Virus record (IMG/VR): IMGVR_UViG_3300046787_000596
Span: 1-39,866 of that record
DNA length: 39,866 nucleotides
DNA from: a virus
Reading direction: 5' to 3' (one strand)
The notes beneath the pieces were generated by a model. That model had not been told where the DNA came from. It searched no databases and saw only the letters and a program-made list of their open reading frames with translations. Below, piece after piece: positions 21,721 to 28,825 of the stretch; within the stretch, counting starts at the first letter, position 1; every line of letters begins with the position of its first letter. The translations under genes were made by a program, and so were the position numbers.

Positions 21721-21970
21721 TGAAAAACAAAAAGAAAGAATAAAATCCGCGATTAAAGAAATTGTTGAGGATATTAAAGTTCCGTTAGCAATAAAAGTTG
21801 GTGTTGAAATAATGGAGGATGGTACCATATATGTTTTAATTCCTTTGAAAAATTATTTAGGGGTTACTTCAAGAACAAACTATGAATCATTAATTCGTAA
21901 TAAAGTACGTGATTTAATTGGATTAAAAGTTGAGGTCATAATGATGGAGAAATTAACGGAAAATTCTTAA
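21704..21970 (+). CDS. small protein with MDVIISE leader
   Basis: 88 residues. MDVIISEKQKERIKSAIKEIVEDI has the strand and I-S-E of the leader and a following helix. Then come two strands (AIKVGVEIMEDGTIYVLIPL) and a last helix-strand (NKVRDLIGLKVEVIMM). It is translationally coupled to the peptidase gene. Confidence 0.7.
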   Translation: MDVIISEKQKERIKSAIKEIVEDIKVPLAIKVGVEIMEDGTIYVLIPLKNYLGVTSRTNYESLIRNKVRDLIGLKVEVIMMEKLTENS

Positions 21971-22015
21971 TTGACATACTTAAATACTTTTCATATATTT
22001 CTCAAAAGATAAAAT

Positions 22016-22450
22016 ATGACTAAAGTAAAAATTTCTACAGACAAGGGAGACATGATTGCCGAACTATACGACAATGAAACTCCAATCACAGTAAACAACT
22101 TCAAAGATTTAATAGGTAAAAAATTCTATGATGGATTGAACTTCCATAGAGTTATACCTAATTTCGTAATTCAAGGAGGATGTCCAAACGGGACGGGTGC
22201 CGGTGGTCCAGGGTATAACATTCCTTGTGAAGTTACCGCACCGAAACAATTTCATGACAGAGGAGTATTATCAATGGCCCATGCAGGTAGAAATACTGGA
22301 GGGTCTCAATTCTTTATTTGTCATGGTAGACAGGGAACTGCGCATTTAGATGGAAATCATACTTGTTTTGGTAAAGTGAATGAAGGGTTAGAAGTAATTG
22401 ATGCAATCAAACCCGGAGATAAAATAAATTCAATTACAATCTTAGACTAA
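22016..22450 (+). CDS. cyclophilin-type peptidyl-prolyl isomerase
   Basis: 144 residues, full-length single domain without signal peptide, so cytoplasmic. FHRVIPNFVIQGG (43-55) carries the catalytic Arg and the Phe/Gln pocket; MAHAGRNTGGSQFFI (87-101) and HLDGNHTCFGKV (110-121) complete the signature. It catalyses proline cis-trans isomerisation and may assist folding of phage or host proteins. It is set between a TATATTTC-type promoter and a terminator as a single gene, like an acquired host gene. Confidence 0.9.
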   Translation: MTKVKISTDKGDMIAELYDNETPITVNNFKDLIGKKFYDGLNFHRVIPNFVIQGGCPNGTGAGGPGYNIPCEVTAPKQFHDRGVLSMAHAGRNTGGSQFFICHGRQGTAHLDGNHTCFGKVNEGLEVIDAIKPGDKINSITILD

Positions 22451-22472
22451 TAAAATTGTGTTGACGATAATA

Positions 22473-22497
22473 AAACCCCCACTTATGGGGGTTTTTT
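22473..22497 (+). terminator. intrinsic terminator
   Basis: AAACCCCC (22473-22480) with GGGGGTTT around a six-base loop, followed by T. Confidence 0.9.
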
Positions 22498-22517
22498 GTT
22501 GTATTTATCGAATACAA

Positions 22518-22525
22518 GTATTTAT
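22518..22525 (+). promoter_or_regulatory. TATTTAT start motif
   Basis: GTATTTAT ends four bases before the ATG at 22530; another copy lies at 22501-22508. It fixes the start against an upstream in-frame codon at 22458 inside the terminator region. Confidence 0.55.
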
Positions 22526-22529
22526 CAAT

Positions 22530-23228
22530 ATGGGAAAGAAATTTACAGTTCGATTAACCGAACAAGAACTAATAGACTTAATTACAAAACAAGTTACCGG
22601 AAAAGATAGTATGGACATATTGAAAGATATATTATCCGGTGCGTCTGAGCCAAAAACGCCAGAAGATTCATCATCAGATTCCCCAATAATTAAAAACTCG
22701 GGAGATTTTACTAAATTAAATTTAAATACGACTGAAGGGTTTAAAGCTTATGAAGATATTTCTAATAAATTTATTAATGGTAGGTCATCTAATTTATTAG
22801 GGATTAATGGTAGAATGTTGGCAAATGCTGCAAAAAACTCTTTTAATAAATTTAAATCATATGTCCCACCTGAATTGGCGTTGGCACAATTAACTGCGGA
22901 AGGTGGTTTTTCTAACAATCCAAAGGCAAGACCAATTAGAACTAAAAATCCGTTTAATGTTGGTAATGTTGATAGCGGGTCTAATGTAAAACATGGGTCG
23001 GTTGAAGGAGGGATTCAATCATACTATGATTTAATGGCGAAAAATTATCTATCGGGTGGTAAAAGTGCTTCGGACTTAATTAGTAATTTTGTAAATACCA
23101 AAGGACAAAGATATGCGTCAAGTAAAGATTATGAAAATATGGTTAAGAAAGTATCTTCTCAGGTGAATCAAATGTCACAACCAATTTATGCATCATTGGG
23201 TGATAAAGGTCAAACAGGTTTAGCCTAA
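22530..23228 (+). CDS. glucosaminidase-like lysin with VRLTE leader
   Basis: 232 residues. The leader MGKKFTVRLTEQELIDLITKQV (L-T-E) is followed by a Ser/Pro-rich linker (about 35-60) and a lysozyme-fold domain at about 75-225. PPELALAQLTAEGGF, TKNPFNVGN and YASSKDYENMVKKV fit bacterial-type glucosaminidase/FlgJ-like (GH73) enzymes that cut the peptidoglycan glycan strand; the Glu in LTAEGGF would be catalytic. It lacks a signal peptide. With the leader it may be a virion-carried lysin used at entry (inference). Confidence 0.7.
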   Translation: MGKKFTVRLTEQELIDLITKQVTGKDSMDILKDILSGASEPKTPEDSSSDSPIIKNSGDFTKLNLNTTEGFKAYEDISNKFINGRSSNLLGINGRMLANAAKNSFNKFKSYVPPELALAQLTAEGGFSNNPKARPIRTKNPFNVGNVDSGSNVKHGSVEGGIQSYYDLMAKNYLSGGKSASDLISNFVNTKGQRYASSKDYENMVKKVSSQVNQMSQPIYASLGDKGQTGLA

Positions 23229-23229
23229 T

Positions 23230-23499
23230 ATGAGAAAGGATTGTAAAAAAGTTGAGAAACTATTAGACGCTTTTTTCGGACATAATACTGTTCATCCTTA
23301 TCCTGTGATTAGAATTGTAAAAGAAATGAGGTCAACCTATGATGGTGATTATCCTTATTTTGAATTAGTTTATGAGGCGAACAATTATAACCATCCATTT
23401 GATATGGAAAATATAATTGAGTCGGTTACCGGATATACCGGATTAAGAGAAGGTCGTGACTATTGGTTAGGGGTGACTTGGGAATTATTAGAAGATTAA
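23230..23499 (+). CDS. unknown protein, 89 aa
   Basis: Helix CKKVEKLLDAFFG, strands (PVIRIVKEMR, PYFELVYEAN), helix MENIIESVTGYTGL and final strand YWLGVTWELLED. This is the helix-strand-strand-helix-strand order seen in many small proteins here, without the MKY leader. It starts one base after the previous stop. Confidence 0.7.
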   Translation: MRKDCKKVEKLLDAFFGHNTVHPYPVIRIVKEMRSTYDGDYPYFELVYEANNYNHPFDMENIIESVTGYTGLREGRDYWLGVTWELLED

Positions 23500-23506
23500 A
23501 ATACAT

Positions 23507-23839
23507 ATGATAAACGACTCTCAAATTAAAGGTCTTGAAAAATTAGTTAATAGCGATGTTATTAAGAACATCTATCCAGTTATTGGTGAGATTGAAGTTC
23601 ATAATAGCGAAAACCCTTTTGATGTTCTTGAAGATACTTTGCACTTAAATATTTATCTAAACAACCCTGACGCAAATGAAGAAAATTTGTGGGACAGGTT
23701 TAATTTTGACGAACATTATTTAGTTGACCATCACATTCGAAAATTATTACCTTATCTTGGTATTGATAATAATAAAACATCAATAAGATTTAGTATCTAC
23801 GATACGAATTTTGACATGATTAAAACTAACGATTTATAA
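23507..23839 (+). CDS. unknown protein, 110 aa
   Basis: Helix SQIKGLEKLVNSDVI, strands YPVIGEIEV and LHLNIYLNNPD, helix YLVDHHIRKLLPYLG, strand TSIRFSIYD. It has possible paralogy with 19437 in the last 30 residues. Part of the 22530-24430 operon. Confidence 0.7.
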   Translation: MINDSQIKGLEKLVNSDVIKNIYPVIGEIEVHNSENPFDVLEDTLHLNIYLNNPDANEENLWDRFNFDEHYLVDHHIRKLLPYLGIDNNKTSIRFSIYDTNFDMIKTNDL

Positions 23840-23840
23840 T

Positions 23841-24041
23841 ATGGATTTTATTAAATATTTTATCGTATGGATGGGTTCCAATTTGGCGGTTCCGTTTTGG
23901 GTTGTTGGTCATGTTCATTTAACAATGAATGTTTATGAGGACATTTATGAGATAATAGCATCTTTTGGTATGAATATTTTAGTTATCATGGCATTTTGGT
24001 TAGAATGGAGGAAACATAAAAGAGAAGAGGAAGAAAAATGA
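23841..24041 (+). CDS. two-helix membrane protein, 66 aa
   Basis: Hydrophobic segments at about 6-28 (YFIVWMGSNLAVPFWVVGHV) and 36-54 (IIASFGMNILVIMAFWLEW) with a charged tail RKHKREEEEK. The size and layout would suit a holin-like or accessory membrane protein. It overlaps the next gene by four bases. Confidence 0.65.
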   Translation: MDFIKYFIVWMGSNLAVPFWVVGHVHLTMNVYEDIYEIIASFGMNILVIMAFWLEWRKHKREEEEK

Positions 24042-24430
24042 ACGTAAAAATAAATCAAAATCAATTAAGTAGGTTCTTAAGTAAGTTTTTAAATCAAGAA
24101 GAAACAGACCCAAGTTTTTTTATTAAGATGTTAAAATTTCTTAGAATAAATGGTCAAGATGAGGAAATAGGGAAATACATTCTTAATCAAATAGAAGAAG
24201 AAAATATTGAGAATTATAATTTTGATGGTGACAAAGTACTTGGAATGACTATTCAATTTTCAATTAATACATTCCCCTTGGTATTGACCGCTCAACGAAT
24301 TTTTTTTAATAAAGGTGGTGCTGATTATGAATTTGAATTAACGTCCCCTGTTTTTGGTGATGATGTTAAATTAGATTTAAGTTACTCGTTGTTAAATAAG
24401 ATTTATAAAAAATTAATTAATTATCGATAA
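24038..24430 (+). CDS. unknown protein, 130 aa
   Basis: Helix-rich first half (QNQLSRFLSKFLNQEE, FFIKMLKFLRI), strands in the second (VLGMTIQFSINTFPLVL) and an amphipathic last helix. The opening NVKINQNQLSRFLSKFL has the strand-helix order of the leader but no (I/L)xE. Last gene of the operon; about 50 A/T-rich bases follow. Confidence 0.7.
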   Translation: MNVKINQNQLSRFLSKFLNQEETDPSFFIKMLKFLRINGQDEEIGKYILNQIEEENIENYNFDGDKVLGMTIQFSINTFPLVLTAQRIFFNKGGADYEFELTSPVFGDDVKLDLSYSLLNKIYKKLINYR

Positions 24431-24481
24431 CTAATTACAATCCGATAAAAAATAATACATTTAATAAAAACACAAGATATT

Positions 24482-24670
24482 ATGAATTTAACTCAAGACG
24501 AAAAGGCAAGATTGTATAATGATATGATGATTAGATATCAAAGAATGCAAGAAGAGGTAAGACAAATTAAAGCTGAAAATTTTGAGGTTTCAGATGCCGA
24601 CCAACAAAAAATCAATTTGATTGAGTCTAATATGAAAAGACTCTTTAATGATTCACAAAAACTATATTAA
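24482..24670 (+). CDS. 62-aa coiled-coil-like protein
   Basis: MNLTQDEKARLYNDMMIRYQ followed by RMQEEVRQIKAENF and NLIESNMKRLF: two helices with heptad spacing and a short turn at FEVSDADQQ. Probably a helical hairpin. Ends at a strong bidirectional terminator. Confidence 0.7.
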   Translation: MNLTQDEKARLYNDMMIRYQRMQEEVRQIKAENFEVSDADQQKINLIESNMKRLFNDSQKLY

Positions 24671-24702
24671 TAAAATAACCCCTCTTAAGAGGGGTTATTT
24701 TA
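24671..24702. terminator. bidirectional terminator (perfect 32-base palindrome)
   Basis: TAAAATAACCCCTCTT pairs perfectly with AAGAGGGGTTATTTTA. It has T runs on both strands and separates converging genes; the nuclease gene's stop lies at its edge. Confidence 0.95.
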
Positions 24703-25341
24703 TTTTACTTTAAATCTAAATCCGGTTAATTTTTCAATAACTTCTATTTTGACTAAATTATTTTCAAGTCCGTCAGGTTTGTTTGTGGTGTTGTCAAAAA
24801 GATATGAGTAGTATATGTTACTTTTTTTAATATAAATGACTTTCCAACATTGTTTAGGGACTGCAACTCTACCAATTCTCTTAATCTCACCGATATTCCC
24901 GCACCAAACTTTAATACTGTCATGTTCGGTAGCCAACTGACGAGTTAACGTTTCTAACGACTTCCAATCACCAGCGTTTAACGAATGATATTGTGCAGAC
25001 ATATTTGAAAAGTAGAAACATTCATCTTGAACTTGTGGTGTTTGACAAAGATTGTCAGCGGCTGGCATCATATGACCACGGTCAGTCCCGCTACCTACAT
25101 AATCTTTCGCAATGTCAGTTTCTTTAACCAATTGAGGGTCCGGTTTGAAATTGTCTTTTCGTTTAAGAGGTGTTTTACAGGTGACCATAGACTTTGTTGT
25201 CCACCATTCGACTAATACCGGATAATGTTTAGTTTTACTAAATACTGTTGTATAATTAGTGTGTTTAATTCTAATAGTATCTTGGCTAAATAATAGTGAA
25301 GACATTAGAATAAATCCTAAAGTTAAAATAATGTTTTTCAT
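24700..25341 (-). CDS. secreted DNA/RNA non-specific endonuclease (NUC1 family)
   Basis: 213 residues. A Sec signal peptide (1-19, hydrophobic, ending LLFSQ) is followed by the NUC1 fold. DRGHMMPA (87-94) holds the catalytic His, SNMSAQYHSLNAGDW (112-126) the metal-binding Asn, and WKVIYIKK is a late core strand. Enzymes of this type cut DNA and RNA with Mg. Export to the periplasm suggests host DNA or competitor phage DNA outside the cytoplasm as target. It is divergent from a sulfotransferase-like gene with 17 bases between starts. Confidence 0.85.
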   Translation of the reverse strand: MKNIILTLGFILMSSLLFSQDTIRIKHTNYTTVFSKTKHYPVLVEWWTTKSMVTCKTPLKRKDNFKPDPQLVKETDIAKDYVGSGTDRGHMMPAADNLCQTPQVQDECFYFSNMSAQYHSLNAGDWKSLETLTRQLATEHDSIKVWCGNIGEIKRIGRVAVPKQCWKVIYIKKSNIYYSYLFDNTTNKPDGLENNLVKIEVIEKLTGFRFKVK

Positions 25342-25345
25342 ACAA

Positions 25346-25353
25346 ATAAATAC
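25346..25353 (-). promoter_or_regulatory. TATTTAT start motif (minus strand)
   Basis: GTATTTAT ends four bases before the ATG at 25341. Confidence 0.55.
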
Positions 25354-25358
25354 TTAAT

Positions 25359-26084
25359 ATGAATATTTCTCACAAACATAAAACAATTTGGTGGGCACCT
25401 GAAAGATGCGGCACCAAAGCCACTGCTCACATATTCAATCATTTTGACTTTGACTATAAAGGGGTGTGTGGAAATGAGACTATACCAAAAAGTGAGCAGT
25501 ACCAATCACACGACCTTTCATTACCACCAAGTCAATATAGTGATTATAAAGTTATTTGTAGTATTAGAAATCCATACGATAGAGTAATGGGTATTTTTTT
25601 AAATTTTGTTAGTTCGGGTAAATCTGCACTTTATTTTAAAGATAATCATAAATTAACCATTGAAAATTTTTCAATATTCATTAATGAATTATTCTCCCAT
25701 AAAGAAATTAGACCAAAATTTGGAATTAAGTCTAAAAGAGATAAAATTATATTTAACACCTACATATCCAAATATAATATTGATGTTGAGGTACCAAGTA
25801 ATTTTATTAGAATGGAGAACATTAAAGAAGATATTCGTAAGATAGATTTCATTAAAGATAGTCCTTTATTATCTTCAGGATATATTGACAATTATCTAAC
25901 AAAAAATGAACATATTATTGTAAGACCATATAAATTTAATTCGATTTATACTATGGAGTGTGCAAAAAAAGTTTACGAATTTCATAAACAATATTTTCTA
26001 GTTTTAGGGTATGACCCATTTTCATTTACAACAGAAGAACTAACTAATGAAGAAAAAATGAGATTTCTTCATGAAACAATATAG
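25359..26084 (+). CDS. sulfotransferase-like protein
   Basis: 241 residues. WWAPERCGTKAT (11-22) fits the 5'-phosphosulfate loop of the sulfotransferase fold, and ICSIRNPYDRVMGIF (66-80) the 3'-phosphate-binding Arg/Ser region (RNPxDR). The length fits the family. It would move sulfate from PAPS to a sugar or protein acceptor; no acceptor is evident. Cell-surface glycan modification is possible (inference). No signal peptide. Confidence 0.75.
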   Translation: MNISHKHKTIWWAPERCGTKATAHIFNHFDFDYKGVCGNETIPKSEQYQSHDLSLPPSQYSDYKVICSIRNPYDRVMGIFLNFVSSGKSALYFKDNHKLTIENFSIFINELFSHKEIRPKFGIKSKRDKIIFNTYISKYNIDVEVPSNFIRMENIKEDIRKIDFIKDSPLLSSGYIDNYLTKNEHIIVRPYKFNSIYTMECAKKVYEFHKQYFLVLGYDPFSFTTEELTNEEKMRFLHETI

Positions 26085-26093
26085 TTATTGGTA

Positions 26094-26100
26094 TATTTAT
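26094..26100 (+). promoter_or_regulatory. TATTTAT start motif
   Basis: TATTTAT ends four bases before the ATG at 26105. Confidence 0.5.
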
Positions 26101-26104
26101 AGAC

Positions 26105-26605
26105 ATGGGAACTAAAAGATTTACAATTACGGAATCAGAAATTGATTCAATCAAAAAACTTTATATGATTGAACAATCTGAAGAAAAAGAAGATAGAAAT
26201 TTCTGCCACGGTGGGAATGTTAAAACATTAGATGATATAATGGGTGATGATGAGTCAGAAGATTATATTGATGGTGTGACAATTAGAAGAAATGGGGTTA
26301 ACGGACTGGTTGATAAATTAGAATTATTAAAAACACTTAGATTACATCCAAAGGTTTCTGATGGTGGAGAACATTTAGCATCGGAAATTATGAATCATCT
26401 TAAGTCGTTCAAACCTTACAACTATTTTGATGAAACAAAAAAAGAGTGTAATAAAGCCATGGATAAAATCATTGAGCTTTACAAAGAAAATGAACATGGT
26501 GAAGAGTTGGTTAAAGACATCGAAAAAGTTTATATGATGAATCACGTATCTCCAAGGGCTAAAGAATTCCTAAAACACGGAATCTCAATGATTAAAGGTC
26601 AATAA
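26105..26605 (+). CDS. 166-aa protein with FTITE leader
   Basis: MGTKRFTITESEIDSIKKLYMIEQ has the I-T-E site and a following helix. The rest is helical and acidic, with a LRLHPKVSDGGEHLASEIM segment and a Lys-rich end. Function unknown. Confidence 0.75.
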   Translation: MGTKRFTITESEIDSIKKLYMIEQSEEKEDRNFCHGGNVKTLDDIMGDDESEDYIDGVTIRRNGVNGLVDKLELLKTLRLHPKVSDGGEHLASEIMNHLKSFKPYNYFDETKKECNKAMDKIIELYKENEHGEELVKDIEKVYMMNHVSPRAKEFLKHGISMIKGQ

Positions 26606-26625
26606 GTTGAACTTTTAAGAAATAT

Positions 26626-26632
26626 TATTTAT
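26626..26632 (+). promoter_or_regulatory. TATTTAT motif before an attenuator-like hairpin
   Basis: TATTTAT is followed five bases later by a terminator-like hairpin and then the ATG at 26666. Confidence 0.45.
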
Positions 26633-26637
26633 AATTA

Positions 26638-26665
26638 GTGTTCCAATTAGGGACACTTTTTTTTT
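26638..26665 (+). terminator. terminator-like hairpin ending at a start codon
   Basis: GTGTTCC (26638-26644) pairs with GGGACAC (26650-26656) with one G-U, and nine T follow. The ATG at 26666 is the very next base. It either ends transcription of the gene before or acts as a leader attenuator for the DUF2452 gene. Confidence 0.75.
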
Positions 26666-27049
26666 ATGTCAACACAGTCACACATCGATAAGGTAGAGTT
26701 AAAGGCGAATTTACTTTCGTACCCATCTCATGTGGGTGCACCAAAAATAGAACCAACGGATTTAACGTCATTTAAGAAAAACGGTACCGACCGGGTGAAC
26801 AAAATTTATGACACAAAATATAAAGAACTTATGCGAGACGCAGAGAACCTCTATAATTCGTTTATTATTAACCAAGAGGTGTATGAGTCGTCTTATCGTT
26901 TTGAACCCGTTATTGGTCAAATTTACCACCTATATGAGGATGTTAAAGGTGTGAAGTTCTTATCTTTAATAGAACCTAACTCATGGAGACAGAAACACGT
27001 TTATTCTGTCATTCTAAATTCGGATATGACATGGACAAAGATAGAGTAA
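26666..27049 (+). CDS. DUF2452 family protein
   Basis: 127 residues. VELKANLLSYPSHVGAPKIEPTDLTSFK (11-38) and FEPVIGQIYHLYEDVKGVKFLSLIEPNSW (about 81-109) match the conserved parts of DUF2452, a family shared by bacteria and eukaryotes whose role is unknown. It overlaps the next gene by 19 bases. Confidence 0.75.
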   Translation: MSTQSHIDKVELKANLLSYPSHVGAPKIEPTDLTSFKKNGTDRVNKIYDTKYKELMRDAENLYNSFIINQEVYESSYRFEPVIGQIYHLYEDVKGVKFLSLIEPNSWRQKHVYSVILNSDMTWTKIE

Positions 27050-27282
27050 AACGATTATGTGAAACAATCTTAGAGACATCATATAGTGGGACTACAATAT
27101 GTGATTTTGATATGACACCGACGTTTAAATATGATGAAAATTTGAGTAAATGGGTTCCTGATTCATATGCAATGTTTGTTCAAATTAAATCACCATTACC
27201 GAGAGAATCTCATAGACCAACAAACGTCCAAGAAACTTTGGAGAGTTTGTTAGGTTTTGAATGTTGTGTGGATTTTGCATAA
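27031..27282 (+). CDS. unknown protein, 83 aa
   Basis: The ATG at 27031 is preferred to 26983 because the longer frame would overlap the previous gene by 67 bases. MDKDRVKRLCETILETSYSG, strands (TICDFDMTPTFKYD, SYAMFVQIKSPLP), helix VQETLESLLG and strand CCVDFA: the small-protein fold order again. Confidence 0.65.
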   Translation: MDKDRVKRLCETILETSYSGTTICDFDMTPTFKYDENLSKWVPDSYAMFVQIKSPLPRESHRPTNVQETLESLLGFECCVDFA

Positions 27283-27436
27283 CTAGTTCTAGTACTAGTG
27301 CTTATTTTTTTTTTAGTTTTTTATTATATTTTATTATTATATTATTATTCTTTTAAGAATAATAATTATTCGCATCCCGACCAAACACCAATATTTTTAT
27401 TAACAATCGTATATTTATTATGAAATAGTTAATAAT
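27283..27436. other. A/T-rich intergenic with palindrome and hairpin
   Basis: It starts with overlapping ACTAGT words (CTAGTACTAG palindrome) and a ten-T run, then TTATTA repeats. A 12-base-pair hairpin follows, ATTATTATTCTT with AAGAATAATAAT (27341-27366), and a TATTTAT motif at 27412-27418. No gene seen. Confidence 0.5.
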
Positions 27437-27748
27437 ATGCCACAGGAATCAGTTTGGACAGTTTTAATCACCGCATTAACCGTATTAGGTTCTGCAAGTG
27501 CTTGGAGATTTTACGAAAAAAGAGCTTTAAGAAAAGAAAAAGATGAAGATTTTATCCGTCATGATTGTAGAGATAGAATTGGTAAATTAGAAGTGTTATT
27601 AGAACAAAGTAGTAAAGAAAAGGATAGTATGAGAGACACAATCTTAAAATTAACCGAGTCTGTTGCTCAATTAGCTATTAAAGTTGAATTTTTACAAAAA
27701 GAGAATAGTGAACTTCATGAGTCTTTGAAAAAGGCTCAAATGAATTAA
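27437..27748 (+). CDS. membrane-anchored coiled-coil protein, 103 aa
   Basis: One N-terminal transmembrane segment (about 6-24, VWTVLITALTVLGSASAW), a basic stretch (YEKRALRKEK), then a long coiled coil (GKLEVLLEQSS to ENSELHESLKK). The shape matches phage inner-membrane spanin or holin-accessory proteins, and lysis genes lie nearby. No sequence signature proves it. Confidence 0.65.
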   Translation: MPQESVWTVLITALTVLGSASAWRFYEKRALRKEKDEDFIRHDCRDRIGKLEVLLEQSSKEKDSMRDTILKLTESVAQLAIKVEFLQKENSELHESLKKAQMN

Positions 27749-28032
27749 ACATCAAATCTAACATAAGTTCTAATTTTAGAATCCGGAAAAAAATATATCA
27801 TAGAATCTTGAATTAAAACATGGGTGAGAGCATCATTCATAACATCTTCGTTGATGACATCCCCTAAATAGACGACAACCTCCAACATAATAGAATTATC
27901 AGTTACACCGGTCTTCATTGAGTGAACTTTAATTCGTGCCTTATCTCCATAGAATTCCCGTACCGCGTCTCCACGGAAATCGTTAATATAACTTTCGATT
28001 AGGCGAAAGAATCTTCTTTTCTTATCTAACAT
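27745..28032 (-). CDS. unknown protein, 95 aa
   Basis: A basic helix first (LDKKRRFFRLIESYINDF), strands (KARIKVHSMK, SIMLEVVVYLGD), helix NEDVMNDALTHVLI, strand KIRTYVRFDV: an alpha/beta protein with the fold order of the small family. It converges on the plus-strand gene with a four-base overlap. Confidence 0.7.
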   Translation of the reverse strand: MLDKKRRFFRLIESYINDFRGDAVREFYGDKARIKVHSMKTGVTDNSIMLEVVVYLGDVINEDVMNDALTHVLIQDSMIYFFPDSKIRTYVRFDV

Positions 28033-28071
28033 AATAAGAAATATAATAAAATTTTTTGATTAAAAAACAGA

Positions 28072-28218
28072 CTATCTACCTTGTCCTTTATATGACTTCT
28101 TGTAGTTTTTAGATTGTTTTAATTTAGATGTCTTAGTTTTTGAATGAACTCCCGGACGACTAACCTTTGAAGTCTCCAATTTAACTGATGAGTTTGAACC
28201 TGTATTAACTTTTGCCAT
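28072..28218 (-). CDS. 48-aa basic protein
   Basis: MAKVNTGSNSSVKLETSKVS then RPGVHSKTKTSKLKQSKNYK, ending KSYKGQGR. Low-complexity, Lys/Ser-rich, no acidic cluster. It probably binds nucleic acid or a surface. I have seen similar RPGVHSKTKTS-type phage proteins, from memory only. Confidence 0.65.
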   Translation of the reverse strand: MAKVNTGSNSSVKLETSKVSRPGVHSKTKTSKLKQSKNYKKSYKGQGR

Positions 28219-28253
28219 GTTATAAGTTTTTTAAATAAATAGTGTTTTTTTGA

Positions 28254-28260
28254 TATTTAT
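28254..28260 (+). promoter_or_regulatory. TATTTAT motif before holin gene
   Basis: TATTTAT, 23 bases before the ATG at 28284. Confidence 0.4.
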
Positions 28261-28283
28261 TATTAAGTAAATTACCAAATACT

Positions 28284-28535
28284 ATGAAAAAATTTTTTAG
28301 CGAGTTATTCAATGATGATAACTCAATCAATGAAAAGAGTGTTGTGGGCTTTTTAGCTTTCATCATGATGGTGGCATTCGCAGTTGCGGACATTATCACA
28401 GGTTATTTAGGTCAAGACCTAGTAATAAACGAGTTTATCTTTAATGCCTTTATGTGGTTAGTTTTAGGTTCATTTGGTATCGGTTCGGTAGACAAATGGA
28501 TTAACAAAAGTAAAGGTGAAGAAACTGAAGAGTAA
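28284..28535 (+). CDS. holin-like two-helix membrane protein
   Basis: 83 residues: an N-terminal amphipathic MKKFFSELFNDDNSINEKS, then two hydrophobic segments (about 20-40, VVGFLAFIMMVAFAVADIITG; and 48-70, INEFIFNAFMWLVLGSFGIG), then a charged tail. This is the layout of phage holins and is like SINEKSVVGFLAF-type proteins that I associate with Bacteroidota phages. It would release the endolysin encoded at 31914. Confidence 0.65.
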   Translation: MKKFFSELFNDDNSINEKSVVGFLAFIMMVAFAVADIITGYLGQDLVINEFIFNAFMWLVLGSFGIGSVDKWINKSKGEETEE

Positions 28536-28542
28536 ATTAACT

Positions 28543-28568
28543 AACCCCTCCTAATCGAGGGGTTTTTT
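28543..28568 (+). terminator. intrinsic terminator
   Basis: AACCCCTC (28543-28550) with GAGGGGTT (28557-28564), then T. Confidence 0.9.
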
Positions 28569-28584
28569 ATTTAATAAAATTTTG

Positions 28585-28592
28585 TATATTTG
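28585..28592 (+). promoter_or_regulatory. promoter -7 TATATTTG next to start codon
   Basis: TATATTTG ends five bases before the ATG at 28598. Confidence 0.65.
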
Positions 28593-28597
28593 CACCT

Positions 28598-28825
28598 ATG
28601 GCAATACAAGTAGAAAAAAACACAAAAAGACAAGTAGTTTACGAGGATGAACAAACAACAACCATTTGGAAGTATGACTCATCTGTAACAACTTTCGGGC
28701 CTGTAGAGGTCGAAATTAGGTATAAAAAGGGGTATGAATGGTCTGACCCATCTAAAAAGAAAACTTTAGGTGAATTAGCTAAGGAAGCTAAGAAAAAAAC
28801 CACAAGAAAATCAAAGATTTCTTAA
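28598..28825 (+). CDS. 75-aa protein with basic tail
   Basis: Strand-rich first 50 residues (QVEKNTKRQVVYEDEQTTTIWKYD-like, EVEIRYKKGYEW) and a Lys-rich helix at the end (LGELAKEAKKKTTRKSK). Probably nucleic-acid binding. It overlaps the converging gene by 15 bases. Confidence 0.7.
   Translation: MAIQVEKNTKRQVVYEDEQTTTIWKYDSSVTTFGPVEVEIRYKKGYEWSDPSKKKTLGELAKEAKKKTTRKSKIS

Noticed and set aside
26983-27030. Longer start for the 83-residue gene
   Set aside because: It would extend the overlap with DUF2452 to 67 bases; the ATG at 27031 gives an N-terminal helix typical of the small proteins.
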